Positions 41,027-48,513 of a stretch of 64,000 nt of DNA are shown here, piece by piece. Location: NCBI RefSeq assembly GCF_948329515.1, contig NZ_CAOJCN010000001.1:372001-436000 (forward strand), in the 5' to 3' direction. The stretch comes from Cohnella rhizoplanae. Its GTDB lineage: Bacteria > Bacillota > Bacilli > Paenibacillales > Paenibacillaceae. The first letter of the stretch is position 1; each line of letters starts with the position of its first letter. The translations under genes were made by a program, and so were the position numbers. The notes beneath the pieces are model-generated. The model did no database searches. It had not been told where the DNA came from and was given only the letters and a program-made list of their open reading frames with translations.

Positions 41027-42142
41027 ATGCGAGACCCTAGAATTCAACAGTTGGCGGCCAACCTGGCCGGATATTCGGTCGACGTGCAGCCCGGCGAGCA
41101 TGTCTTGATCGAGATGATCGGGCCGGAGCGGGAGCTGCTGAAGGCGCTCGTCGAAGAGGTGGCGAAGCGCGGCGGATACCCGCACGTGGAGATCGAAGAC
41201 CGGACCGTAACGCGGGAGCTGCTGAGACACGCCGAACCGGAGATGGTCGAGACCTGGGCGGCTTACGAGTTGGACCGGATGAAGCGGATGCAAGGTTATA
41301 TCGGCATTCGCTCCGGCGAGAACGTGAACGAACTGTCGGATGTCCCCAAAGACAAGATGGCGCTCTACGATAGCGTGCACCGTCATCCGATACATCTCGA
41401 GCAGCGAGTCAAACATACGAAGTGGGTCGTGCTCCGCTACCCGAACGCCTCGATGGCCCAGCTGTCCGGACGCTCGACCGAAGCCTTCGAGGATTTTTAC
41501 TTCGACGTGTGCAATCTGGACTACGCCAAAATGGATAAAGCGATGGACCCGCTGCACGCGCTGATGAAGCGGACGGATAAGGTGAGGATCGTCGGGCCGG
41601 GCACGGACCTGTCCTTTTCCATAAAGGGCATTGGGGCCAAGAAGTGCTCCGGCGCGCGCAATATTCCGGACGGCGAGGTGTATTCCTGTCCGATCCGCGA
41701 CTCGGTGAACGGGACGATCGCTTACAATACGCCAAGCGTATATAACGGGTTTGCTTATGAAAACATCACATTTTCATTCGAAAACGGAAAAATCGTAAAA
41801 GCGTCCGCCAACGACGGGGAGCGGATCAACGCGCTGCTCGATACCGACGAGGGCGCACGTTATATCGGAGAATTCAGTCTCGGCTTCAACCCGTACATCC
41901 TTCACCCGATGAAGGATACGCTGTTCGACGAGAAGATCGCCGGCAGCCTCCACTTTACGCCGGGCCAGGCCTACGAGGATTGCGACAACGGCAATCGCTC
42001 GGCCATCCATTGGGACCTCGTCCTTATCCAGCGCCCGGAATACGGCGGCGGCGAGATTTACTTCGACGACGTCCTGATTCGCAAGGACGGACTGTTCGTC
42101 CTTCCGGAGCTCCAGGGATTAAATCCGGACAATCTGAAATGA
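41027..42142 (+). CDS. ampS: aminopeptidase, M29 family
   Basis: This protein has 371 residues from ATG 41027 with CCGGAGG upstream. M29 features are present: an N-terminal sugar-like domain (VDVQPGEHVLIEMIGPERELLKALVEEVAKRGGYPHVEIED), the metal-binding Glu in NIPDGEVYSCPIRDSVNGTI, and the C-terminal GEFSLGFNPYIL, HFTPGQAYEDCDNGNRSAIHWDLVL and GGGEIYFDDVLI ligands. The length is slightly shorter than the 400-410 typical of thermophilic members but equals many Firmicute AmpS annotations. It removes N-terminal residues from peptides using two metal ions. A TACAAT -10 box precedes the gene. Confidence 0.9.
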   Translation: MRDPRIQQLAANLAGYSVDVQPGEHVLIEMIGPERELLKALVEEVAKRGGYPHVEIEDRTVTRELLRHAEPEMVETWAAYELDRMKRMQGYIGIRSGENVNELSDVPKDKMALYDSVHRHPIHLEQRVKHTKWVVLRYPNASMAQLSGRSTEAFEDFYFDVCNLDYAKMDKAMDPLHALMKRTDKVRIVGPGTDLSFSIKGIGAKKCSGARNIPDGEVYSCPIRDSVNGTIAYNTPSVYNGFAYENITFSFENGKIVKASANDGERINALLDTDEGARYIGEFSLGFNPYILHPMKDTLFDEKIAGSLHFTPGQAYEDCDNGNRSAIHWDLVLIQRPEYGGGEIYFDDVLIRKDGLFVLPELQGLNPDNLK

Positions 42143-42154
42143 AGCGTTTACCCC

Positions 42155-42184
42155 TTGCCACCGTTCTGCGATACGGAGTATGAT
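42155..42184 (+). promoter_or_regulatory. promoter of the HPr-like gene
   Basis: TTGCCA (42155-42160), an 18-base spacer and TATGAT (42179-42184) lie about 40 bases upstream of the ATG. Confidence 0.6.
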
Positions 42185-42225
42185 GGGTAATGAAATCGTG
42201 AACCCTAATTATTGGAGGGATTGCT

Positions 42226-42465
42226 ATGACCAACAACGCTGCCATCGTGGAATTGTCACAAACGGCGAACAAGTTCCGTTCCTCGATCGTTCTTCAAGCG
42301 GACAACAAGTACATCGACGTAAAGAGCATCCTGGGCCTGTTCACCACGCTCGTGGGCGGACATGCTTACGAACTTCACGTCCACGGCCCCGATGCGGACG
42401 AAGCGAAGAAGGAACTCGGCGAAGTATTCGCCAAGCACAGCCTGAACGTCACGATCGTAGACTGA
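42226..42465 (+). CDS. HPr-like protein without the catalytic-histidine segment
   Basis: This is a 79-residue protein; TTGGAGGG is well spaced from ATG 42226, so the start is firm. From about residue 5 it aligns with HPr after its active site: AIVELSQTANKFRSSIVLQADNKYIDVKSILGLF matches the HPr helix 1 to Ser46 region. The first strand and the IHARP loop carrying His15 are missing; the equivalent positions read MTNNAA. Ser34 in VKSILGLF corresponds to the HPrK target Ser46. It therefore cannot carry PTS phosphate but could act, like Crh, as a CcpA co-effector. That role is inference. Confidence 0.8.
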   Translation: MTNNAAIVELSQTANKFRSSIVLQADNKYIDVKSILGLFTTLVGGHAYELHVHGPDADEAKKELGEVFAKHSLNVTIVD

Positions 42466-42508
42466 CCCCTGCGGGCGGATCGCGCCCCGTACGGACCATA
42501 TCGGCTTC

Positions 42509-42536
42509 CCCCGTCCATTCGGACGGGGTGTTTGTC
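42509..42536 (+). terminator. terminator of the HPr-like gene
   Basis: CCCCGTCC-attc-GGACGGGG is followed by TGTTTGTCTT. Confidence 0.75.
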
Positions 42537-42611
42537 TTCAAGGGACCCTGCGCCGCTGCATTCTACATAATTCGGGCAGCTAGACGCCCGCACCAGGAGA
42601 TGCACAACCTC

Positions 42612-43214
42612 ATGACCGATCAATTGCTAGGGCTGGTCTTTCAATACGGCTACGTCGGATTGTTTCTCGCGATGGCGCTCGGTCTGGTCGGCATTCCCGT
42701 GCCCGACGAAGCGTTATTGACCGCTGCGGGCTACCTGATGGCCCAAGGCCACCTGAAGCTCGGCTTCACGATGCTGGCAGCCGTCACGGGGAGCGTGGCG
42801 GGCATGTCGCTGAGCTACCTGCTCGGCAGGTGGCTCGGGCGTCCGCTTCTGACGAAGTACGGGCCGCTGCTGCGCCTCACGCCGGACAAGCTCGCCCGGC
42901 ACGAGGAGCGCTTCGCGAAGTGGGGGCATGTGCTCGTGCTCGTCGGCTACTTCGTGCCCGGGCTGCGGCACATGACGGCCTTGTTCATCGGCCTGGGCAG
43001 ACACCCGTACCGGCCGTTCCTGTTCTACGCCTCGCTCGGGGCGCTCGCATGGACGAGCACGTTCGAGCTGATCGGCGTGCTGCTCGGCGATCATTGGCGG
43101 GAGACGGCGCTGTTCATCCAGCGCGAAGCGGTGATGGCGTTTCTGCTTTTCGCGGGGTTCGGGGTTCTGTTGTTCATGATTCGGCGATATTCGGTCAAGC
43201 GAAAAATCGGCTGA
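42612..43214 (+). CDS. DedA family membrane protein
   Basis: ATG at 42612 with AGGAGA about eleven bases upstream gives 200 residues. The VTT/SNARE-associated domain is clear: GYVGLFLAMALGLVGIPVPDEALLTAAGYLM (re-entrant loop with conserved acidic residues), SLSYLLGRWLGR and the arginine-bearing VGYFVPGLRHMTALFIGLG, then C-terminal helices. DedA proteins are undecaprenyl-phosphate or phospholipid flippase-like proteins that affect envelope stress and peptide resistance. The particular lipid is unknown here. Confidence 0.9.
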   Translation: MTDQLLGLVFQYGYVGLFLAMALGLVGIPVPDEALLTAAGYLMAQGHLKLGFTMLAAVTGSVAGMSLSYLLGRWLGRPLLTKYGPLLRLTPDKLARHEERFAKWGHVLVLVGYFVPGLRHMTALFIGLGRHPYRPFLFYASLGALAWTSTFELIGVLLGDHWRETALFIQREAVMAFLLFAGFGVLLFMIRRYSVKRKIG

Positions 43215-43374
43215 AGCGGGCTTTTCGCTCGTTTCGGCCGTGTTCTTTCTCCGCCCCGTCCTTGTGCTAATGCCGCTTTTCGTCTAATATGGATAGTGAA
43301 GCATCATATCGCATACAAGAGGCGGCTTGGCCGTTTAAAATGAATCGGCATGATAGGGCACAGGGGGAGTGGGA

Positions 43375-43674
43375 ATGGCTTCATCGGATGTCATGGTGAA
43401 TCTGAACGAGAAGGCGCTTCGCCTTCTGCAGGACGACGCCGGCAAGATCGAGAAACTGATCGCCATTCAGATGGAGAACCTGGCGACCCGCAAATGCCCG
43501 CTTTACGAAGAGGTGCTGGACACTCAGATGTACGGCTTTTCTCGGGCGGTCGATTTTGCGGCACGGGCGGGTCTCGTAGAAGAAGCGGAAGGCAAGCAGT
43601 TGATCAATCAATTGGAGCGCAACTTGGCTCTGCTATACGAAGCGCTCGCGCAGAAGGCCGAACTCGAAGCCTGA
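43375..43674 (+). CDS. ylaN: DUF1507 protein YlaN
   Basis: ATG at 43375, behind AGGGGGAG, gives 99 residues. LNEKALRLLQDDAGKIEKLIAIQMENLATRKCPLYEEVLDTQMYGFSRAVDFAARAGLVEEAEGKQLI matches the all-helical YlaN of B. subtilis almost block for block. YlaN is small and cytosolic and has been linked to iron homeostasis through interaction with Fur. It has no operon partner; a bidirectional terminator follows. Confidence 0.92.
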   Translation: MASSDVMVNLNEKALRLLQDDAGKIEKLIAIQMENLATRKCPLYEEVLDTQMYGFSRAVDFAARAGLVEEAEGKQLINQLERNLALLYEALAQKAELEA

Positions 43675-43684
43675 ACCGACCGCG

Positions 43685-43732
43685 CAAAAAAACCTTCGCT
43701 TGCGGCTGACGCCGCCGGCGAAGGTTTTTTTC
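43685..43732. terminator. bidirectional terminator between ylaN and the antiporter gene
   Basis: AACCTTCGC (43691-43699) pairs with GCGAAGGTT (43718-43726), with A-run and T-run on the two sides. Confidence 0.85.
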
Positions 43733-43746
43733 TTGTGCGCATCCGA

Positions 43747-44805
43747 TCAGATAAAGTAGAAAGCGACGCCAAGCATGATATAAACGAGCAGGAGAAGCTT
43801 TCCTTCGTACCATGTCGTGGAGCCGTCTCGCGATACCGATGTCGTGATCAGCGCCGCCACGGCGATGGCCGCGATCTCGACGGTGGTGAAGATCAGGTCC
43901 ATCTGCTCCGCGAACAACAGACTGATGAAGACCAGGACCGGCGCCACGAAAAGGGCGATCTGCAGGCTGCTGCCCACGGCGATCTCGACGGCCGCTCCCA
44001 TCTTGTTTTTCATGGCGAGCATGATCGCCGCGCTGTGCTCCGCCGCGTTGCCGATGATGGCGACGATAAACGCGCCCACGAAGAGCTCGGACATGCCGTA
44101 ATCGGCGACGAACGTGTGGAGCGTGCCGACGAGCCACTCGCTGACGAAGGCGACCATCACGGTAGCCACGACCAGGTATAGGATGGCGCGGTTCTTGGAC
44201 CAGGTAGGAACTTCTCCGTGATCCGCTTGCGTGTCCGCGTGATCCTCCAGGAAGCTCTTGTGCGTAATCATCGAATAGATCAGCCAGCCGATATACGCGA
44301 CGATGAGCAGACCGGAGACGATCTCGCTCATTCTGAACGCATCGGTGCCGCCGATATGCTCCGTCTTGACGAAGATCGCCGGCACGAACAGCGCGATTAC
44401 GCCGAGCAGCATCAGCGAAGCGTTCTGTCCCGCCAGGTGGACGTTAAACTTCTGCTCCTTGTACTTCAGTCCGCCCGCAAACGCGCTCGCGCCGAGCACG
44501 AGCAGCAGGTTGCCGATGATGGAGCCGGTGAGGCTCGCCTTTACCATTTCGAACAGGCCTTCCTTGACCAGGAAGATGGCGATGATGAGCTCCGCCGCGT
44601 TGCCGAAGGTAGCGTTCAGGAATCCCCCGAGCCGCTGGCCGGCATAGTGGGAGACGGCTTCCGTCGCTTTGCCGAGGAATCCGGCTACGAATACGACCGC
44701 GATGGCCGACACGACGAACTGGAACACTGTGTTCATGTGCGCGTAATGCGCGATGGCGCTTAGTACGAAAAACACGGCCAAGAGCGGGAAAAACAGCTTT
44801 TTCAA
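43747..44805 (-). CDS. Ca2+/H+ antiporter (CaCA family, Cax/YfkE-like)
   Basis: This protein has 352 residues with about 11 membrane helices; the start is TTG at 44803-44805 behind GAGGTG. The two inverted alpha-repeats carry FLNATFGNAAELIIAIFLV (first) and FVGAFIVAIIGNAAEHSAAIMLAMKNKMG (second). Both keep GNAAE with the cation-binding Glu. An acidic His/Asp-rich loop (EDHADTQADHGEVP) separates the halves. It exports calcium in exchange for protons, as the B. subtilis YfkE does. Single-gene unit. Confidence 0.93.
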   Translation of the reverse strand: MKKLFFPLLAVFFVLSAIAHYAHMNTVFQFVVSAIAVVFVAGFLGKATEAVSHYAGQRLGGFLNATFGNAAELIIAIFLVKEGLFEMVKASLTGSIIGNLLLVLGASAFAGGLKYKEQKFNVHLAGQNASLMLLGVIALFVPAIFVKTEHIGGTDAFRMSEIVSGLLIVAYIGWLIYSMITHKSFLEDHADTQADHGEVPTWSKNRAILYLVVATVMVAFVSEWLVGTLHTFVADYGMSELFVGAFIVAIIGNAAEHSAAIMLAMKNKMGAAVEIAVGSSLQIALFVAPVLVFISLLFAEQMDLIFTTVEIAAIAVAALITTSVSRDGSTTWYEGKLLLLVYIMLGVAFYFI

Positions 44806-44958
44806 CCTTGAACACCTCGAGTCGGAAATATATGTATCGAACCGGCATTTCTTAATATATCCAATGCGGCCCTACTTGTACAATACCCAATTGGTTGCGC
44901 GCGCTCTCATCTTCCATTACAATGTAGTCAAATATCGTAACGGGAGCGTGGTCCGCGG

Positions 44959-45351
44959 ATGACGGAACAATTGCAGGAAGGCCTCATACGAATTTCCGAC
45001 GACGTCGTCGCGACGATCGCCGGCCTGGCCGCGCTGGAGACGCCCGGCGTCGCTGCGATGTCCGGCGGCATGTCCGAGGGCCTGGCGAAGCGCCTCAGCG
45101 GCAAGAACGCGCAGAAGGGCGTATCCGTCGAAGTCGGACAGCTGGAGGCCGCCATCGATCTGCGCATCGTCGTGTTGTACGGTAGCCCGATTCAAGAAGT
45201 CGGCCGCCGTCTGCAGGACAACGTGCGCGAAGCGGTGGAGAATATGACGGGCCTGCGCGTCGTCGAGGTGAACGTCAAGGTCGAAGGCGTAGCCTTCAAG
45301 GACGAAGCCGGCGCCGAGCAAGAGGAAGCGCTCACGGTTCGGGTCAAGTAA
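44959..45351 (+). CDS. Asp23/Gls24 family envelope stress protein
   Basis: This protein has 130 residues from ATG 44959; GGGAG lies about 13 bases upstream. It is a single Asp23 domain: GLIRISDDVVATIAGLAALETPGVAAMSGG, then VSVEVGQLEAAIDLRIVVLYGSPIQEVGRRLQDNVREAVENMTGLRVVEVNVKVEGV. This form resembles YqhY/YloU. Family members associate with the membrane and affect the envelope or fatty-acid synthesis. The gene stands alone, not beside acc or fak genes. Confidence 0.88.
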   Translation: MTEQLQEGLIRISDDVVATIAGLAALETPGVAAMSGGMSEGLAKRLSGKNAQKGVSVEVGQLEAAIDLRIVVLYGSPIQEVGRRLQDNVREAVENMTGLRVVEVNVKVEGVAFKDEAGAEQEEALTVRVK

Positions 45352-45376
45352 GGCCCGGCGCATACATAAAGCGAAC

Positions 45377-45421
45377 AAAAAAGCGCATTGCTGCCTACAC
45401 ATGCAGCGACGCGCTTTTTTT
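45377..45421. terminator. bidirectional terminator overlapping the end of ftsW
   Basis: AAGCGC...GCGCTT with an inner CTGC/GCAG pair, flanked by AAAA and TTTTTT. The ftsW stop codon (45395-45397) lies inside the hairpin. Confidence 0.75.
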
Positions 45422-46579
45422 GTTGGTCTCCGGCCGATGGACGCCCACGCGGTTGTATTCTCTGGAGATGCTGAGCAGAATGCCCATCCCGATCATCAGG
45501 GACAATAGAGAGGAGCCTCCGTAGCTGATAAAAGGGAGCGTGACCCCGGTCATCGGTATCGCGTTGGAGACGCCGCCCATGTTGATCAGCGCCTGTATGC
45601 CGATCAGCGACACGAGGCCGATGCCCACGAGCGTCCCATAGATATCGGGACAGCGCAGCGAGACGATCAACGCGCGCCAGAGGAACAGCACGTAGAAAAT
45701 CAGGAACACCGTGACGCCGAAAAACCCGAGCTCCTCGGCGATGACCGAGAAGATAAAGTCGTTGTATGCTTCCGGCAGGTAGAAAAGCTTCTGCACGCTG
45801 TTGCCGAGGCCCGCGCCCCAGAATCCGCCGTGGCCGAACGCCTCGAGCGAACGGAGCAGCTGCAAGCCGTTTCCCTGGGGATCGGAGAACGGATCGCGGT
45901 ATGCGGTGATACGCTCCATCCGATAACCGCCGTCGTTGCCGGAGGCCAGAAAGTAGATGCTCAGGACGAGCGCGGCGATGCCGGCGAGTACGGCGCCGGA
46001 CAGCAGCACGTGCTTCAGGTTGGCGCCGCCCGCGACGATGATGATCGTCGCCGTGAGCAGAAGGATGACGCTCGAGCCGAAGTCGGGCTGCAAGATGATG
46101 AGTCCGACGATAAAGCCCACCATGATCATGACGGGGAGCAGCCCCCGCTTGAATTCACGGAACTTGTCCTGTTTCTTCGTAATGATGGCCGCCAGGTACA
46201 GAATCACGGCGAGCTTGGCGAGCTCCGTCGGCTGGATGCCCAGGCCCGCGAAGCGAATCCAGCTGCTCGCGCCGTTGATCGCCGAGAAGAAAGGCACCAT
46301 GACGAGCAGCACGATCGTGAACAGCAGGAGGGGCAAAAAGAGCTTCTTGAACTTGGAGTACGGCACGTTCATGATGACGAGCATCATGAGCGTGCCGAGT
46401 CCCGCCCAAGCGAACTGGCGCTTGGTGAAGAACAGCGCGTCGTTGCCGAACTTCTCGGATGCCCCGGCCATGCTGGAGCTCGCGCTGAAAACCATGACCA
46501 GACCGAATCCGACAAGCATCAGCGTCAGTATCATCAGCAGAAAGTCGGGCGCGCCGCGCGAGCCTTCCGTAGTCTTCAT
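45395..46579 (-). CDS. ftsW: FtsW/RodA/SpoVE-family peptidoglycan polymerase, FtsW-like
   Basis: This protein has 394 residues with about 10 membrane helices. SEDS signatures are present: GLVMVFSASSSMA, FFTKRQFAWAGLG, INGASSWIRFAGLGIQPTELAKLAVILYLA, QPDFGSSVILL with the catalytic Asp, GNGLQLLRSLEAFGHGGFWGAGLGNSVQKLFYLPEAYNDFIFSVIAEELGF, and SNAIPMTGVTLPFISYGGSSLLS. This fits FtsW better than RodA. It polymerises lipid II glycan at the septum. The partner PBP is not adjacent. A 19-base gap separates it from the upstream YugN-like gene. Confidence 0.9.
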   Translation of the reverse strand: MKTTEGSRGAPDFLLMILTLMLVGFGLVMVFSASSSMAGASEKFGNDALFFTKRQFAWAGLGTLMMLVIMNVPYSKFKKLFLPLLLFTIVLLVMVPFFSAINGASSWIRFAGLGIQPTELAKLAVILYLAAIITKKQDKFREFKRGLLPVMIMVGFIVGLIILQPDFGSSVILLLTATIIIVAGGANLKHVLLSGAVLAGIAALVLSIYFLASGNDGGYRMERITAYRDPFSDPQGNGLQLLRSLEAFGHGGFWGAGLGNSVQKLFYLPEAYNDFIFSVIAEELGFFGVTVFLIFYVLFLWRALIVSLRCPDIYGTLVGIGLVSLIGIQALINMGGVSNAIPMTGVTLPFISYGGSSLLSLMIGMGILLSISREYNRVGVHRPETNKKSASLHV

Positions 46580-46598
46580 GGCCGATCGCTCCGCACGG

Positions 46599-46943
46599 TC
46601 AAGCGAGCTGCAATCGGAGCTCGTTCAAGCGCTGCGTGGCGGTGTTGAGGATCGTCTGCGGCACCGGCGATTCGTACTCGAGCCCGTGCGGGAAGGTGGC
46701 CCGGCCGATGTAGACCGCCTCGATCGCCAGGACGGCGTCCGGATTCTCCAGCCGGCCTTCGACGGCGCGCGTGCTGAAGCGCAGGAAGTAGTCGCTGTTC
46801 GTGCCGGCGTCGGTCAGCTTCAGATCGTATGTAGCGCGCGTATATTCCCACTGCCAGCGGATGAAGCCCACCTTTTCGGCCGACTCGTCCAACGTGGCCA
46901 GATCGATCTGAACTCCGTTCAATCCGGAATTTTCAATTAACAT
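46599..46943 (-). CDS. YugN-like family protein
   Basis: This protein has 114 residues; GGAGGAA lies about eight bases upstream of ATG 46943. It opens MLIENSGLNGVQIDLATLDESAEKVGFIRWQWEYTRATYDLKL and continues YFLRFSTRAVEGRLENPDAVLAIEAVYIGRATFPHGLEYE. The pattern and length match the YugN-like family, which has a published structural fold but no assigned function. It probably shares a transcript with ftsW (19-base gap). Confidence 0.8.
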   Translation of the reverse strand: MLIENSGLNGVQIDLATLDESAEKVGFIRWQWEYTRATYDLKLTDAGTNSDYFLRFSTRAVEGRLENPDAVLAIEAVYIGRATFPHGLEYESPVPQTILNTATQRLNELRLQLA

Positions 46944-47071
46944 CCCAAGTTCCTCCTTTAGAAAATGCAGAAAGGCTTCGTTCCACCCTCCATCATAGAC
47001 GGTTTGGACACCTTCTGCAAGAGCGCTTACGCGAAGCGGAGGGGGTTGAGACCGGGCGCGGCGCCATGTCG

Positions 47072-47095
47072 GATCGGGCCCCGATCTGTTACAAT
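47072..47095 (+). promoter_or_regulatory. -10 box with adjacent palindrome before the M20 gene
   Basis: GATCGGG-c-CCCGATC (47072-47086) is a 15-base inverted repeat ending three bases before TACAAT (47090-47095). No -35 box is evident, so the repeat may be an operator or an activator site. Confidence 0.4.
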
Positions 47096-47134
47096 AGAAA
47101 ACATATAGAGAGCCATGGAGAGGAGACGGACGCT

Positions 47135-48310
47135 GTGAGCATCGATGAACGACAATTGCAGTCTCTGCATGGGCAAGCCGTCGAATGGCGAAGGCATCTG
47201 CACAGGCATCCCGAGCTGTCCTTTAAGGAAACGAATACTTCGGCGATGATCGCCGACCTTCTGGAATCGTGGGGTCTCGAGGTCAGACGCGGCGTGGCGG
47301 GCACGGGCGTCGTCGCGAAGCTGACCGGTGGGCTGCCCGGCAGAACCGTGGCCCTGCGCGCAGATATCGACGCGTTGCCGATCCAGGATGCGAAGGATGT
47401 CGAATACGCGTCCGAGGTGCCCGGCGTCATGCATGCCTGCGGGCACGACGGCCATACGGCGGAGCTGCTGGCCGTAGCGAAGCATTACAGCATGAACCGG
47501 GAGCGGACGGCGGGGACGCGCGTCTTTTTGTTTCAGCCAGGCGAGGAGGTGCTCCCGGGAGGCGCGATCGGCATGATCGCGGACGGCGCGCTGGACGGCG
47601 TGGACGTCGTATACGGCGTCCACCTGTGGACGCCGCTGCCCTGCGGCACGATCGCCACCCGGCCGGGGCCGCTGATGGCGGAGCCCGACGAGTTCGAGAT
47701 CGAGCTGCGCGGCAGCGGCGGACACGGCGGGCTGCCCCACGAGGCGAGGGATGCGCTGGTCGCGGGCGCCCATCTGGCCGTAGCGCTGCAGACAGTCGTG
47801 TCGCGGAACGTCGATCCGCTGGAAGCCGCGGTGCTGTCGATCGGACAGTTCAGGGCCGGCACCGCCCGGAACGTCATCGCGGACAGCTGCCGGCTGAGCG
47901 GCACGGTGCGCAGCTTTACGCCCGAGGTGCGCGAGGTCGTGCGCGGCCGGATGGACGATATCATCCGCCACAACAGCGCCTTGCACCGCGTGGATTATAC
48001 GTTCGAGTTCTACGAAGGCTACCCGCCGGTCGTCAACGATCCCTCCGAAGCCGCGCGCGTGCTGCGCGTAGCCGCCGAGGTGCATACGGACGGCGAGGTT
48101 CGCGAGTGCGAGCGCATCATGGCCGGAGAGGATTTCTCCTATTATCTGAAGGAACGCCCCGGTTGCTTCTTCTTCGTCGGCGCGGGACGGGCGGACGGCT
48201 CCTCGGCGCCTCATCATCATCCGGGCTTCGATATCGACGAGACCGCGTTGCGTCATGCCATCCGCCTTCTCGTCGCGGTCGCGGACGACGCGGCGTCGGA
48301 TTTGCAGTAA
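47135..48310 (+). CDS. M20-family amidohydrolase/carboxypeptidase
   Basis: GTG at 47135, nine bases after AGGAGA, gives 391 residues. M20D blocks are present: WRRHLHRHPELSFKE, VALRADIDALPIQD, VMHACGHDGHTAELL (metal ligands), VFLFQPGEE, GGHGGLPHEARDA and the C-terminal GEDFSYYLKERPGCFFFVGAG with PHHHPGFDIDE. The family includes hippurate hydrolases, aminoacylases and the diaminopimelate deacetylase YkuR. The substrate is not decided. It is cytosolic and transcribed alone. Confidence 0.9.
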   Translation: MSIDERQLQSLHGQAVEWRRHLHRHPELSFKETNTSAMIADLLESWGLEVRRGVAGTGVVAKLTGGLPGRTVALRADIDALPIQDAKDVEYASEVPGVMHACGHDGHTAELLAVAKHYSMNRERTAGTRVFLFQPGEEVLPGGAIGMIADGALDGVDVVYGVHLWTPLPCGTIATRPGPLMAEPDEFEIELRGSGGHGGLPHEARDALVAGAHLAVALQTVVSRNVDPLEAAVLSIGQFRAGTARNVIADSCRLSGTVRSFTPEVREVVRGRMDDIIRHNSALHRVDYTFEFYEGYPPVVNDPSEAARVLRVAAEVHTDGEVRECERIMAGEDFSYYLKERPGCFFFVGAGRADGSSAPHHHPGFDIDETALRHAIRLLVAVADDAASDLQ

Positions 48311-48327
48311 CAAGCATAATCGTTGAA

Positions 48328-48368
48328 GGCCGTTCTTATCCCGGTAGCGGGAGGGACGGCCTCTTTCG
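48328..48368 (+). terminator. terminator of the M20 gene
   Basis: GGCCGTTC pairs with GACGGCC around an inner CCCG/CGGG hairpin, followed by TCTTTC. Confidence 0.7.
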
Positions 48369-48513
48369 TGATCTATGCGAATTGCGGCCTGCGCACGTCG
48401 TCGCCGATCCGGCGAGGAGCGCTGCATCCGCGGAGGACGATCTCGTACGGGGATCGGTGCTTATAAACGGGCGCATCGGGGCATCCTTGGTATAAAAAGG
48501 AGGCGATCGACCG

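Noticed and set aside
47027..48427. 466-residue minus-strand frame
   Set aside because: Antisense to the M20 amidohydrolase, which has all metal-binding motifs.
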